A stretch of 64,000 nucleotides of DNA from positions 1 to 64,000 of the forward strand of contig CAMDCN010000022.1 of assembly GCA_945890485.1 (NCBI GenBank), given 5' to 3'. Shown here one piece after another: positions 33,306 through 42,079 of the stretch. This DNA comes from Candidatus Sulfopaludibacter sp. SbA3 (GTDB taxonomy: Bacteria > Acidobacteriota > Terriglobia > Bryobacterales > Bryobacteraceae). Both the position numbers and the translations under genes were made by a program. The notes below the pieces were generated by a model, which was not told where the DNA came from, did no database searches, and saw only the letters and a program-made list of their open reading frames with translations. Within the stretch, counting starts at the first letter, position 1; every line of letters starts with the position of its first letter.

Positions 33306-34268
33306 ATGGCAGCCAAGTACGAATTGAAATTGGGCGCGGCGACGCGCGAAGCCTTCGGCAAGGCGCTGGTGGAACTCGGCAAGGCCGATGAAAACGTGGT
33401 GGTCTGCGACGCTGACCTGTCGAAGTCGACCTTTACGCACCTGTTTGGCAAAGAGTTTCCGAACCGGTTCTTCTCCTGCGGCATTGCCGAGGCCAACATG
33501 GTCTCGATCGGCGCAGGTTTGGCCTCGTCAGGCAAGATCGCTTTTGTGGCCTCCTTCTCGGCGTTTGTGCTGAACAAGGGTTTTGAGCAGTTGCGGGTAA
33601 ACGTGGCCTACAGCGGCATCCCGCTGAAGGTCGTCGGGACGCATTCGGGCATTTCGATTGGTGAAGACGGCCCGTCGCAGATGTCGGTGGAAGACATTTC
33701 GCTCGCGTGTTCGCTGGCCGGTTTTACGGTGATCAGCCCGGCGGACGAAGTGGCGATGTTCTCGCTGGTGAAGCAGGCGGCGTATCATCCCGGCGCGGTG
33801 TTTATCCGGGCGGGACGCGTGAAAGTGCCGGTGATCTACGGACCGGACCAGAAGTTCGAGATCGGCAAGGGCATTCAGTTAACCGAAGGCACGGATCTGA
33901 CGTTGATCAGCACCGGGTTGATGGTGGCGGAATGTCTGAAAGCGGCCGAAAAGCTCGAAGCCGAAGGCGTTTCGACGCGGGTGATCGACCTGCACACGAT
34001 TAAGCCGATCGACCGGGACATTATCGCCAAGGCGGCGGCGGAGACGGGTTGTATCGTCGTTGCCGAGGAGCACTTGGTGGACTCCGGTCTTGGTGTCCGC
34101 GTGGCTCAAGTCGTGACCGAGACCAACCCTTGCGTAATGGAGTTCCACGGTGTGAACAACACCTACGCAGAGAGCGGACTGCCGGAAGAGGTGCTCGAGA
34201 AATACAAGATGACCGCGGCTGACGTGGCCGTTACGGCACGCAAGGCCCTAGCCCGAAAGAAGGGTTAG
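33306..34268 (+). CDS. Transketolase, C-terminal subunit
   Basis: The 320-residue protein carries the pyrimidine-binding half (D-A-D-L-S-K-S-T-F near residue 36; F-F-S-C-G-I-A-E-A-N-M-V near 56; H-S-G-I-S-I-G-E-D-G-P-S-Q) and the C-terminal transketolase domain (I-D-L-H-T-I-K-P-I-D). The E in G-I-A-E-A-N is the conserved cofactor-activating Glu. It must pair with the preceding subunit. Base composition shows the G-rich third positions of this part of the window. Confidence 0.95.
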   Translation: MAAKYELKLGAATREAFGKALVELGKADENVVVCDADLSKSTFTHLFGKEFPNRFFSCGIAEANMVSIGAGLASSGKIAFVASFSAFVLNKGFEQLRVNVAYSGIPLKVVGTHSGISIGEDGPSQMSVEDISLACSLAGFTVISPADEVAMFSLVKQAAYHPGAVFIRAGRVKVPVIYGPDQKFEIGKGIQLTEGTDLTLISTGLMVAECLKAAEKLEAEGVSTRVIDLHTIKPIDRDIIAKAAAETGCIVVAEEHLVDSGLGVRVAQVVTETNPCVMEFHGVNNTYAESGLPEEVLEKYKMTAADVAVTARKALARKKG

Positions 34269-34282
34269 CGTACTGGTTATCG

Positions 34283-34909
34283 ATGGAGCCTCCTGTTGTT
34301 GAGAAGTTGCTTGCTCTGCTTTCGGATCGCGAAGCAGAGCAAGCGAAAGTGGCGCGGATGCTCCACGACGATGCCGGCCAGGTTTTGAGCGCGATTGGGC
34401 TCCACCTGGATGTATTGCGCAGTGACCTGACGCCTGAACAGAGCGCTCAGGTGGTCGACATTCAGAAGTTGTTGGAGATGGTGATCGGCCGGATCCGCGC
34501 GGCGAGCCAAGCGTTGCACGTCAACGTCGTTGAGCGGGCCGGCCTTGGTTTTGCCTTGGAACAGCTCGCGAGCAAGGCCCGCGAGAAGGGATCGGGTATT
34601 GCGGTGCAACTGCAGATCGCACCGGGAGAACGATGGCCGAATGATCCGGCGCATGCGGCTTACCGGATTGTTGCTGAACTTATCGAAAATGCGATGCGGC
34701 ATTCAGGCGCGCAGCGGATCGAAATCCGGATGCAAAGCGGGGTGGTGGAAGTGCGGGACGACGGCCGCGGATTCGATGTTGAGAAAAAGACCGCCGGTTT
34801 GGGCCTGCTCTGGTGCCGGCATCTGGCGAAACGATCCCGTTTAGGACTTGCCCTCCAGAGCGGGACCGGGCAAGGTACAATCGTGAAGTTAACCCTCCAT
34901 GGCCTTTAG
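34283..34909 (+). CDS. Soluble NarL-type sensor histidine kinase without a sensor domain
   Basis: A 208-residue kinase consisting only of a HisKA_3 dimerisation segment (phospho-acceptor His28 in R-M-L-H-D-D-A-G-Q) and an HATPase domain (E-L-I-E-N-A-M-R-H-S; D-D-G-R-G-F; T-A-G-L-G-L-L-W). There is no membrane segment and no PAS or GAF input domain, so the signal must come from another protein or from the region before His28. The response-regulator gene overlaps its end by 11 bases. Confidence 0.9.
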   Translation: MEPPVVEKLLALLSDREAEQAKVARMLHDDAGQVLSAIGLHLDVLRSDLTPEQSAQVVDIQKLLEMVIGRIRAASQALHVNVVERAGLGFALEQLASKAREKGSGIAVQLQIAPGERWPNDPAHAAYRIVAELIENAMRHSGAQRIEIRMQSGVVEVRDDGRGFDVEKKTAGLGLLWCRHLAKRSRLGLALQSGTGQGTIVKLTLHGL

Positions 34910-35582
34910 CGTCCTTTTGGTCGATGACCATAAAATCATGCGCGATGGCATAAAGGCCATCCTCCGCCAGAGCAGTGATTTTACCGTGGTGGGCGAGACC
35001 GACAATGGAACGGATGCCGTGCAGATGGCGCGGAAACTGCGTCCAGTGATTGTCTTGATGGACATTGGCCTGCAGGGCTTGAACGGGATTGAAGCGACGA
35101 CAGAGATCCTGCGGCACCATCCCGAGATCCGGGTGATCATTCTGTCGATGTACGACGATGAACATTCGGTGGTGAGCGCGATTCGAAGCGGCGCCCGGGC
35201 GTTTGTCCTGAAGAAGGCCTCCGACAGTGATCTGGTGGATGCTCTACGAACGGTGGCGAAGGGTGGATCGTATCTGAGCCCACAGGTATCGGATCGCCTG
35301 CTGAGCCGTATCCAGCGGGGCGATTTAGAGTCGAAGCCTTTGCCGACGGTACTCGAAGGGTTGTCGCCGCGCGAGTTGCAGGTTCTGCGAATGGTCGCCG
35401 AAGGCAAAACCAGCAAAGAGATCGCGGTCATGCTGGACTTGGGATTGCAGACGGTCCGGAGCTATCGGAAGACGATGATGAAGAAGTTGAACGTAAACAA
35501 CGTCGCCAATTTGACGCAATTGGCGCTGTCGGCGGGTATTACCCGGCTTAGCCCGACGGAGGGAAATCCGAGCGATGATTGA
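34899..35582 (+). CDS. NarL/FixJ-family response regulator
   Basis: The 227-residue protein has an N-terminal receiver domain with acidic pocket V-D-D near residue 8 and phospho-acceptor Asp in V-L-M-D-I-G-L (about residue 50), and a C-terminal LuxR-type HTH (L-S-P-R-E-L-Q-V-L-R-M-V-A-E-G-K-T-S-K-E-I-A as consecutive blocks). It is the obvious partner of the short histidine kinase. It overlaps the following amidohydrolase by 8 bases, so the metabolic gene is probably co-transcribed with the regulators. Confidence 0.94.
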   Translation: MAFSVLLVDDHKIMRDGIKAILRQSSDFTVVGETDNGTDAVQMARKLRPVIVLMDIGLQGLNGIEATTEILRHHPEIRVIILSMYDDEHSVVSAIRSGARAFVLKKASDSDLVDALRTVAKGGSYLSPQVSDRLLSRIQRGDLESKPLPTVLEGLSPRELQVLRMVAEGKTSKEIAVMLDLGLQTVRSYRKTMMKKLNVNNVANLTQLALSAGITRLSPTEGNPSDD

Positions 35583-36489
35583 AACGTCGTGGGGCAAGCT
35601 GACGGTTCGGGATGCGCACGTCCATTTCTTCTCTCATCGCTTCTTTTCATTGTTGACGGGCGCGGAGCCGGAGGCGGCCACTGGCAAGCTGGGTTGGGTG
35701 ACGCCACCGGAAGAGCCAGAGGTGCTCGCGGAGCAGTGGGCCAGCGAAATGGACCGTCATGGGGTGGACTGCGCAGCGCTGATTGCGAGCATGCCCGGCG
35801 ATGAGGATTCGGTAGCCCGGGCGCTGCAGCAGGTGCCGGGTCGGTTTTACGGATATTTCCTGGTAAACCCGTTGGCCGGCGACGCGATAGAACGGACGGC
35901 GCGGGCGCTGGACTTGGGATTACGGACCGTTTGCCTATTTCCAGCGATGCACCGGTACTCGGTGGCGGATGAACGGTTGACGCCGTTCTGGGAGATGCTC
36001 GCCAGCCGGGAAGGGACAAACGTCTTCATCCATTGCGGCGTTTTAAGCGTTGGCGTGAGGAAAAAGCTCGGACTCCCTTCGCTTTTCGATATGCGGTTTT
36101 CGAATCCGATCGATGTACACGGGATCGCCACACGGTATTTGGGGCTTCGGTTTGTGATTCCGCACTTCGGCGCCGGATTTTTCCGGGAAGCTCTGATGGT
36201 GGTGGACCATTGCCCGAACGTCTATTTAGACACTTCGAGTTCGAACAACTGGGTGAAGTACGAAGAGGGCGACCTAAACCTGGAGCAGGTGTTCCGGCGC
36301 GCCCTCGAAGTGGCTGGCGCTAAGCGATTGTTGTTCGGAACGGACTCATCCTTCTTCCCACGCGGTTGGGTACGAAGCGTTTTTGCTGAGCAGAGCGCCA
36401 TTTTGGAACGAATCGGCGTGAGCCGCGCTGACGCGGCTGCCATTTTCGGGGACAACCTGGCGGACCTTCACCGGCTGAACGGGAGCTAA
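35575..36489 (+). CDS. Amidohydrolase-superfamily protein (Amidohydro_2/ACMSD-like)
   Basis: The 304-residue TIM-barrel protein has the metal-binding D-A-H-V-H-F near residue 13, an F-I-H-C-G strand near 144, a metal-binding His in F-V-I-P-H-F-G-A-G near 197, and the catalytic Asp in L-L-F-G-T-D-S-S-F near 260. This is the amidohydrolase-2 layout shared by ACMS decarboxylase and related hydrolases/decarboxylases. The ending I-F-G-D-N-L-A-D-L-H-R-L is also characteristic. Substrate unknown. Its last 144 bp overlap the opposite-strand NALRHG gene. Confidence 0.87.
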   Translation: MIETSWGKLTVRDAHVHFFSHRFFSLLTGAEPEAATGKLGWVTPPEEPEVLAEQWASEMDRHGVDCAALIASMPGDEDSVARALQQVPGRFYGYFLVNPLAGDAIERTARALDLGLRTVCLFPAMHRYSVADERLTPFWEMLASREGTNVFIHCGVLSVGVRKKLGLPSLFDMRFSNPIDVHGIATRYLGLRFVIPHFGAGFFREALMVVDHCPNVYLDTSSSNNWVKYEEGDLNLEQVFRRALEVAGAKRLLFGTDSSFFPRGWVRSVFAEQSAILERIGVSRADAAAIFGDNLADLHRLNGS

Positions 36490-37011
36490 CGAAACGAAGC
36501 CATTGCGACGCCGTTCTGCCTGTAGTTTCAACAGTTGCGCCTGCAAACGAAGGTAGTATCGTTCCGAGGCTCCGACGTAACGGAACAGTTTCTGGAAAGC
36601 CCCGGCGTGCTCTTCGCCGATGACGACTCCGAGTCCGATTCCTGAATCGAGGCCGGCGCGTTGCTCGGCATCATCCGGATGGATTTCGCGTTTGAGCGTG
36701 TCCAGATAATGATCCATGGCCGCCGTTTCGATCCGTTGGGCCCGTTTGAGACGCCACAGCGAGTCGGCCAGTTCCTCAGCGAGTAGCTGTTCCGCCCCAG
36801 GCGCGGGAGCGAACGAATCGATGACGTGCGAACGGAAGGCCTGATACTCGGCTGGGTCCTCGACATCCAGGACTACCGTCTTTGCGGTGAGCCCATGACG
36901 AAGCGCGTTTTTCATTGAGGTGGCCTTGCCTTCCTCCGTACGAGGTCCGGTGCTCTTTTTTGCGTTGGCGCGATTGGCGGCCAAACGTCTCTCTGAAGCA
37001 GGTGCAAACAT
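36346..37011 (-). CDS. NALRHG-family hypothetical protein (second copy)
   Basis: The 221-residue protein has the family opening N-A-K-K-S-T-G-P-R-T-E-E-G-K followed by N-A-L-R-H-G-L-T-A and V-V-L. A helical region rich in E-L-A-D-S-L-W-R-L-K-R-A-Q-R-I follows, and relatives often show the same S-T-G-P-x-T motif. A good Shine-Dalgarno (AGGAGA) precedes the ATG. The last about 48 codons overlap the amidohydrolase gene antisense and look unlike the family core, suggesting loss of an earlier stop. Function is unknown; the basic N-terminus may bind nucleic acid. Confidence 0.78.
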   Translation of the reverse strand: MFAPASERRLAANRANAKKSTGPRTEEGKATSMKNALRHGLTAKTVVLDVEDPAEYQAFRSHVIDSFAPAPGAEQLLAEELADSLWRLKRAQRIETAAMDHYLDTLKREIHPDDAEQRAGLDSGIGLGVVIGEEHAGAFQKLFRYVGASERYYLRLQAQLLKLQAERRRNGFVSLAPVQPVKVRQVVPENGSRVSAAHADSFQNGALLSKNASYPTAWEEG

Positions 37012-37125
37012 GGTGGTTCTCCTGCCTTGAAGTTAGGGGCGGGGAGTGCGGGAACCGGGGCGGGATTGCACGGCGAGGCCGTGGTTATTGGGGGAAAAAA
37101 TTTCAATAGTCCGGGAACAGGAATT

Positions 37126-37854
37126 CTAGAAGCCGAAAGCGGCGCGGAGTTCGCGGGCTCGTTCGCGGCTGACATCGAGTTCGACGCCGTTGTGGAGGCG
37201 GACTCGCCAGGCCCCCGCGGAGAGCCACGGGAAGATTTCGCGGATGGCTTCGAGCTGCACCAGGGCGTTGCGATGAATGCGGACGAACTCGGCAGCCGGG
37301 AGGAGAGTCTCCAGTTCGGCGATGGTCCGGTCCGTCAGTAGCTTTTCGGTGGCGGTGTGGAGGAACACGAGCCGGTCTTCGGCTTGGGCGAACAGGATCT
37401 CGCGGCGGTTGAGCAGGACAATCCGCTGGCCCCGGCGGGCGGCTAGCTTGATGGGGGCAGGTTGGCCCAGGGCGGCCTGGAGCTGGCGGAAGAGATCGGG
37501 CGCGGGGATCCGGGTGGCGAGACGGTCCAAGGCCCGGGCGAGAGCGGCTGGCTGGACCGGCTTCAGGAGATAGTCAACGGCGTTGGCTTCAAAGGCGCGG
37601 ACGGCGTAGGCATCGAAGGCAGTCGAAAAGACGACAGGCGGGGCAACGGGGAGTTGGGCGAGAAGGTCGAAGCCGGAGAGGCCGGGCATTTCGACGTCGA
37701 GAAAGAGCACATCGGGGCGGGCGGCGGCGATTTGTTCGAGGGCGTCGACGCCGTGGATGGCCTCAGCGATGTTGGTGATGGCGGGGTGGCCGGCGAGAAG
37801 CCGGCGGAGAGCCCGGCGAGCGGGCTCTTCGTCGTCGACAATTAGGGCGTTCAT
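37126..37854 (-). CDS. LytTR-family response regulator
   Basis: I use the ATG at 37854, which overlaps the kinase stop (TAATG), for 242 residues. An N-terminal receiver domain (V-D-D-E-E-P near residue 6; phospho-acceptor D in V-L-F-L-D-V-E-M-P) is followed by a LytTR DNA-binding domain (about 135-240; I-L-F-A-Q-A-E-D-R-L-V-F-L; F-V-R-I-H-R-N-A-L-V). Such regulators bind short direct repeats upstream of surface or virulence-type genes. Its partner is the LytS-like kinase just upstream. Confidence 0.93.
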   Translation of the reverse strand: MNALIVDDEEPARRALRRLLAGHPAITNIAEAIHGVDALEQIAAARPDVLFLDVEMPGLSGFDLLAQLPVAPPVVFSTAFDAYAVRAFEANAVDYLLKPVQPAALARALDRLATRIPAPDLFRQLQAALGQPAPIKLAARRGQRIVLLNRREILFAQAEDRLVFLHTATEKLLTDRTIAELETLLPAAEFVRIHRNALVQLEAIREIFPWLSAGAWRVRLHNGVELDVSRERARELRAAFGF

Positions 37855-38879
37855 TAGTTGTTCGTCCTGGGGAGGTTGAGAGTGAGTTGGAACAATCCGT
37901 TGTCGAAGGTGGCCTTGATCCACGCTCGGCGTCCATAGTGGAGTTCCAAGCGCTCGGCAATGAGGCGAAGAGAATGGCCGGGCGGGAGAAGCACCTCGCT
38001 GGTCAGAGCCGGCGGTTCGTCCACCGGATTGGCGATACAGACCTGATAGGCTGCGGGGGAGACGGCAAGCGTGACCGTGATGTCGCCTCCTTCCAGGCGC
38101 TTGGCGATGCCGTGGCGGACAGCGTTTTCAACAAGCGGCTGGAGGGTAAGCGGCGGTATTTCCAGATCCGGATGTCCGGTCACAGCAGGTAAGGTGTAGC
38201 GAAGGCGGGCGCCGAAGCGGGCGCGTTCGATATCGAGGTAGTCGCCAACCAAGGCCAGTTCCGTGGCCAGGGGCACGGGCTGCCCGTCGGCTCCGGCCAT
38301 GGCGCCTCGGAAGAGATTGGCGAACTGTCCGAGAATTCGCTGGGCTTCGGCAGGCTGGTCGGGAATGATGGCCGAAACGGTGTTGAGGGTATTGAAGAAG
38401 AAGTGGGGACGGATTTGGGATTCGAGGGAGCGCGCCTGCGCGCGGGATTCAGCCAGTTCACGGCCGGCACGACGGTTCGCATCCGAAGAGAGGACAAAGG
38501 CGAGGCTGACGCCGAGGAATCCCATGTAGAGGAACAGGTCTCTGGAGTCAGAGACTTCGAGACCGAGGGCGCGATAGGCCGCGAACTGGAGGGCGCCAGC
38601 GGCGGCCAAGCCGCCGGCAGCGGCGAAGCGGAGAAGCCAGCGGCGGCCTCGAAGGGCCGGAACGTGAAGCGAGAGAGTGCAGAGATACCCGGCGAGGATG
38701 CCAGCCACGGCGGCCACGAGTTGGAGAAGGGCGCGATGGCCCATTTGGGGCGCGGCGGGAAGCGTGAGGAGAGCGACGATGACGCCAATGGCGCCCGCGC
38801 GAGCCAAGGACGATGAGAGGCGCGGGGGAGAGGGAGCAGTGGAGCCAGGGAAGGGGTTGAGAAGTAATGACTGGTTCAT
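37854..38879 (-). CDS. LytS/YehU-type membrane sensor histidine kinase
   Basis: The ATG at 38879 gives 341 residues; an upstream ATG at 38903 adds eight. Four hydrophobic segments lie in the first 145 residues. The His_kinase domain has its phospho-acceptor in Q-I-R-P-H-F-F-F-N-T-L-N, and the ATPase lobe shows P-L-V-E-N-A-V-R-H-G (N box). A clear glycine-rich G2 box is weak (P-P-G-H-S-L-R-L), as often in this family. Signal type is unknown. Gene pair with the LytTR regulator. Confidence 0.9.
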   Translation of the reverse strand: MNQSLLLNPFPGSTAPSPPRLSSSLARAGAIGVIVALLTLPAAPQMGHRALLQLVAAVAGILAGYLCTLSLHVPALRGRRWLLRFAAAGGLAAAGALQFAAYRALGLEVSDSRDLFLYMGFLGVSLAFVLSSDANRRAGRELAESRAQARSLESQIRPHFFFNTLNTVSAIIPDQPAEAQRILGQFANLFRGAMAGADGQPVPLATELALVGDYLDIERARFGARLRYTLPAVTGHPDLEIPPLTLQPLVENAVRHGIAKRLEGGDITVTLAVSPAAYQVCIANPVDEPPALTSEVLLPPGHSLRLIAERLELHYGRRAWIKATFDNGLFQLTLNLPRTNN

Positions 38880-38969
38880 GACGCCATCATGCGGTCGGAT
38901 CACCGTAGGCTAGCGGAACTTCGGATGAATAGTCGAATCGGGAGGATGAACGGTTGAGGCGGGTTCCGG

Positions 38970-39881
38970 TCAGCAGCCGTCGACTTGGCCGGGCTCGATG
39001 CGGTTGCGGCCGTTGTGCTTGGCACGGTAGAGGGCTTCGTCGGCGGCGCGGAGGAGCAGATCGGCGTCGGCTCGGGGGCAGAGTTGGGCGTAGCCGAGAC
39101 TGGCCGTGATGGGGAGCGACACATCGCCGACGACGACAGGCTCCGCAGCCACAGCTTGGCGGACGCTTTCGGCGAGTGCCGCCAGGTTTTCGGTGGGCCG
39201 GGAGGTGACGAGGAGAAACTCTTCCCCGCCATCGCGGCCGACGACGTCGGTTGCCGCGAGCGAGTTTTGGATCCGGGAGGCGGCGGTGATCAAGACGGCA
39301 TCGCCGACGGCATGGCCGTAGGTATCGTTGATGCTCTTGAAGCGGTCGAGATCGAGCATGATGACACCGACGGGGGCGCCGGTGCGGCGGGCGTCGTCCA
39401 TGCGTTCGGCGAGGACCTCGCGGATGCGGGCGCGGTTCTTGAGGCCGGTGAGGGCGTCGTGCGTGGCCTGCTGGCGGAGCTCTTCCCTGGCGGAGAGGAG
39501 TTCATCCTGCAATTCGACGATGCGCCGGCCGGCACGGAGGCGGACGCGCAGCTCCTGCTGATCGAACGGTTTGACGACGTAGTCGTCAGCGCCGGCGGTC
39601 ATCCCTTCAATCACGTCCTCTTTCTGGGTGCGTCCCGTGAGCAGGAGGATATAGATGTATGAGTCGCCACCCTGGCCACGGACCTTTTCGCAAACCTCGG
39701 GGCCGGTAAGTCCGGGCATCATCCAGTCGAGAATGGCGAGACGCGGTGCGTCGGGCCCACTTAGTACTTCCCACGCCTGAGTACCATCCGAAGCGGAGAT
39801 GACATCGTACCCCCACTTCTTGACCATACTGCCAAGGAGATGACGGGAAACGCTACTGTCGTCAGCGATCAGGATTTTCAT
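38970..39881 (-). CDS. Response regulator diguanylate cyclase (REC-GGDEF)
   Basis: Of 303 residues, about 1-120 form a receiver domain (D-D-S near residue 7, phospho-acceptor Asp52 in A-I-L-D-W-M-M-P, Lys104 in V-V-K-P-F). Residues about 135-300 form a GGDEF domain with the active signature G-G-E-E-F at 218-222 preceded by R-D. It should make cyclic-di-GMP when phosphorylated, as PleD/WspR do. The product-inhibition R-x-x-D site is incomplete: Ala209 replaces Arg while Asp212 is kept. Confidence 0.93.
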   Translation of the reverse strand: MKILIADDSSVSRHLLGSMVKKWGYDVISASDGTQAWEVLSGPDAPRLAILDWMMPGLTGPEVCEKVRGQGGDSYIYILLLTGRTQKEDVIEGMTAGADDYVVKPFDQQELRVRLRAGRRIVELQDELLSAREELRQQATHDALTGLKNRARIREVLAERMDDARRTGAPVGVIMLDLDRFKSINDTYGHAVGDAVLITAASRIQNSLAATDVVGRDGGEEFLLVTSRPTENLAALAESVRQAVAAEPVVVGDVSLPITASLGYAQLCPRADADLLLRAADEALYRAKHNGRNRIEPGQVDGC

Positions 39882-40163
39882 TCAATTGAGCGAGGGGCAG
39901 CCCACGCTCCTCTTTGATCATATCGGTAAGAAGGCAGGGCAGGAGGAGTACAAATTTAGCCGGGGAGGGTCGACAACCTAGGCTGAAAGGGATTGGTTCA
40001 TGATAACCGAGATCGGCGGCTGTGCTGGAGAGTAAGGGGATATTTTTTTAGGGGACAGGGAAATCCCCGAGTGGACAGTGAGCGTGGGGAGGGCATGGTA
40101 TGGTGAAAAGACGGTGGCGGGTATCGACTTTGCCGCCGGTATCAGGAGAGTTTGAATAGCCCC
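39882..40163. promoter_or_regulatory. Intergenic region upstream of clpP
   Basis: No gene fits in this stretch. It contains an AT-rich patch (GATATTTTTTTAGG around 40040) and, just before clpP, AGGAGAG at 40144-40150, which is the likely Shine-Dalgarno. Promoters for clpP on the + strand and the diguanylate cyclase on the - strand should lie here, but I cannot name convincing -35/-10 pairs. Confidence 0.4.
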
Positions 40164-40772
40164 ATGCAGAACTTTGGCTACGTGCCCTATGTTGTAGAGC
40201 AGACCTCACGGGGGGAACGCACCTACGATATTTATTCCCGTCTATTGAAAGAGAACATCATCTTCCTGGGAACCCCGATTGATGATCAGGTGGCGAATGT
40301 CATCATCGCCCAAATTCTCTTTTTGGCGGCCGAGGACCCGGAGCGGGACATCTCGATCTACATCAACTCTCCGGGTGGTTCGATTACGGCCGGTTTGGCG
40401 ATTCTGGACACGATGAATCTGGTGCAGCCGGATATCGTAACGTACTGCGTCGGCCAGGCCGCGTCGATGGCCGCTGTCCTGTTGGCCTGCGGTACGAAGG
40501 GCAAGCGGTATTCGCTGCCGAATTCGCGGATTCTGATTCACCAGCCCTCGATGCAGGGATTGGCGGGCCAGGCGACGGAGATCGACATTTTCGCCCGGGA
40601 AATCCTGAAGATGCGCGATTCGCTGAACAAGATTTTGGCGGACGCGACGGGGCAGACGGTGGAGAAGATCGCGCGGGACGTGGAGCGCGACTACATCATC
40701 CGCGCCGATGAAGCGATTGAATACGGCATGATTGACCGGGTGATCAGCAACAGCAAAGACGTCGTGAAATAA
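40164..40772 (+). CDS. clpP: ATP-dependent Clp protease proteolytic subunit
   Basis: The 202-residue protein starts at the ATG 40164 (M-Q-N-F-G-Y-V-P); a TTG at 40152 would add four residues but sits only one base after the Shine-Dalgarno. The catalytic triad is visible: Ser in V-G-Q-A-A-S-M-A-A, His in R-I-L-I-H-Q-P, and Asp in the later V-E-R-D-Y segment. It forms the double-ring protease chamber fed by ClpX or ClpA. The usual neighbours tig and clpX are absent, so this may be one of several clpP copies. Confidence 0.95.
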   Translation: MQNFGYVPYVVEQTSRGERTYDIYSRLLKENIIFLGTPIDDQVANVIIAQILFLAAEDPERDISIYINSPGGSITAGLAILDTMNLVQPDIVTYCVGQAASMAAVLLACGTKGKRYSLPNSRILIHQPSMQGLAGQATEIDIFAREILKMRDSLNKILADATGQTVEKIARDVERDYIIRADEAIEYGMIDRVISNSKDVVK

Positions 40773-40791
40773 TCGTCGTTGCGAGGAAGTC

Positions 40792-40815
40792 CGCGCCGGA
40801 ATTCGTTTCGGCGCG
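40792..40815. terminator. GC-rich hairpin after clpP
   Basis: CGCGCCG and CGGCGCG flank a 10-base loop in the 53-bp gap between clpP and the dehydratase gene. There is no following T-run, so it may be a weak terminator, an mRNA-stability element, or a structure close to the next ribosome binding site. Confidence 0.4.
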
Positions 40816-40825
40816 GGCGCGCACG

Positions 40826-41989
40826 ATGAAAATAACCCGAATACTAACTAAAGTTGTTCATGCGCGGATGCGCAACTGGATTTTCGTAAAGGTGGAGACC
40901 GATCAGGCGGGCCTTTACGGGTGGGGCGAGGCGACGCTCGAGTGGAAGACGAAGAGCGTGGTGGGGGCAGTGGAAGACCTCTCCGTGCTGCTGATTGGGC
41001 AGGATCCGCGGCGGATTGAGCATTTGTGGCAGATCATGCACCGGCAGTATTTCTGGCGCGGGGGCATCATCAACTACACGGCGATCAGCGGGATTGACCA
41101 AGCGCTGTGGGACATCAAGGGCAAAGAGCTGGGCAAGCCGGTGCATGAGCTGCTGGGCGGGCCGGTGCGGGACACGCTGCGCTTCTACGACCATCTGGGG
41201 GGCGGGAAGCTGGAAGACATCTATGGAGCTTCGGACCCGGGGTACTTTGGGGAACGGATCCTGATGTCGATGGAGGAAGGGTTCACGGCGGTGAAGTCGA
41301 TGCCGATTCCGATTTCGGATCCGGTGGAACGGGCGGGGACGTTGAAGAAAGCCGCGAAGTGCGTGGAGGCGATGCGACTGGCGGCAGGCGACGATATGGA
41401 CATCATGCTGGACCTGCACGCGCGGACCACGCCGGCGGCGGCGATTCAGTTCGGCAAGATGCTCGTCGACTATAACCTGTATTGGTACGAGGAGCCTTGC
41501 TGGCCGGAGTCGATTGACGGGCTGGCGGAGGTGGCGCGGGCGCTTCCCTTCCCGATTGCGACGGGCGAGCGGCTGGTGGGCCGGTGGGAGTTTCGGGAGC
41601 TGTTTGAGAAGCGGGCTTGCGCGGTGGTGCAGCCGGATTGTTCGCACTGCGGCGGGATCAGCGAAGTGCGGCGGATTGCGGCGATGGCGGAGACGTACTT
41701 GATGTCAGTCGCGTGCCATAACCCGCAGGGGCCGATTTCGACAGCGGCGTGTACGCACGTGGCGTTTGCGACGCCGAACTATCTGATTCAGGAAGTGGTG
41801 CGGAAGGACGTGCCGTGGCGGGCTGAGGTGGTGAGCGGGCAGATTCCGATCGTTGGGGGCCAGGCGGTGCCGCCGACGGCGCCGGGGCTGGGGATCGACA
41901 TCAATGAGGCCGCTGCGGACAAGCATCCGTGGGAGCCGGAGGTGACGATGAACTTCTTCCGGCGGGATGGGAGCGTGGCGGACTGGTAG
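40826..41989 (+). CDS. Enolase-superfamily sugar-acid dehydratase (mandelate racemase/galactonate dehydratase-like)
   Basis: The 387-residue protein has the MR_MLE capping domain (about 1-125; Y-G-W-G-E-A-T-L; W-D-I-K-G-K-E-L-G-K-P-V) and a barrel with Mg ligands in M-L-D-L-H-A-R-T, W-Y-E-E-P and T-G-E-R-L-V-G. A His in V-A-C-H-N-P-Q-G-P-I-S-T is in the position of the galactonate-dehydratase/RspA-type acid-base. It probably dehydrates a hexonate. No kinase or aldolase follows, so the pathway is not assigned. A bidirectional terminator follows. Confidence 0.88.
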   Translation: MKITRILTKVVHARMRNWIFVKVETDQAGLYGWGEATLEWKTKSVVGAVEDLSVLLIGQDPRRIEHLWQIMHRQYFWRGGIINYTAISGIDQALWDIKGKELGKPVHELLGGPVRDTLRFYDHLGGGKLEDIYGASDPGYFGERILMSMEEGFTAVKSMPIPISDPVERAGTLKKAAKCVEAMRLAAGDDMDIMLDLHARTTPAAAIQFGKMLVDYNLYWYEEPCWPESIDGLAEVARALPFPIATGERLVGRWEFRELFEKRACAVVQPDCSHCGGISEVRRIAAMAETYLMSVACHNPQGPISTAACTHVAFATPNYLIQEVVRKDVPWRAEVVSGQIPIVGGQAVPPTAPGLGIDINEAAADKHPWEPEVTMNFFRRDGSVADW

Positions 41990-41990
41990 A

Positions 41991-42059
41991 AACGAAAAAG
42001 TCCCGCCCGGTGGATGGCAGGAGATGCCTTCGACCGGAGCGGGACTTTTTGCTTTCGTT
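41991..42059. terminator. Bidirectional rho-independent terminator
   Basis: AAAAAGTCCCGC (from 41996) pairs with GCGGGACTTTTT (ending 42050), and AACGAAA and TTTCGTT outside them extend the symmetry. T-runs are present on both strands, so it can end the dehydratase transcript and the convergent RRM-protein transcript. Confidence 0.85.
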
Positions 42060-42079
42060 TAGCTAGCGACTACCAGCGA

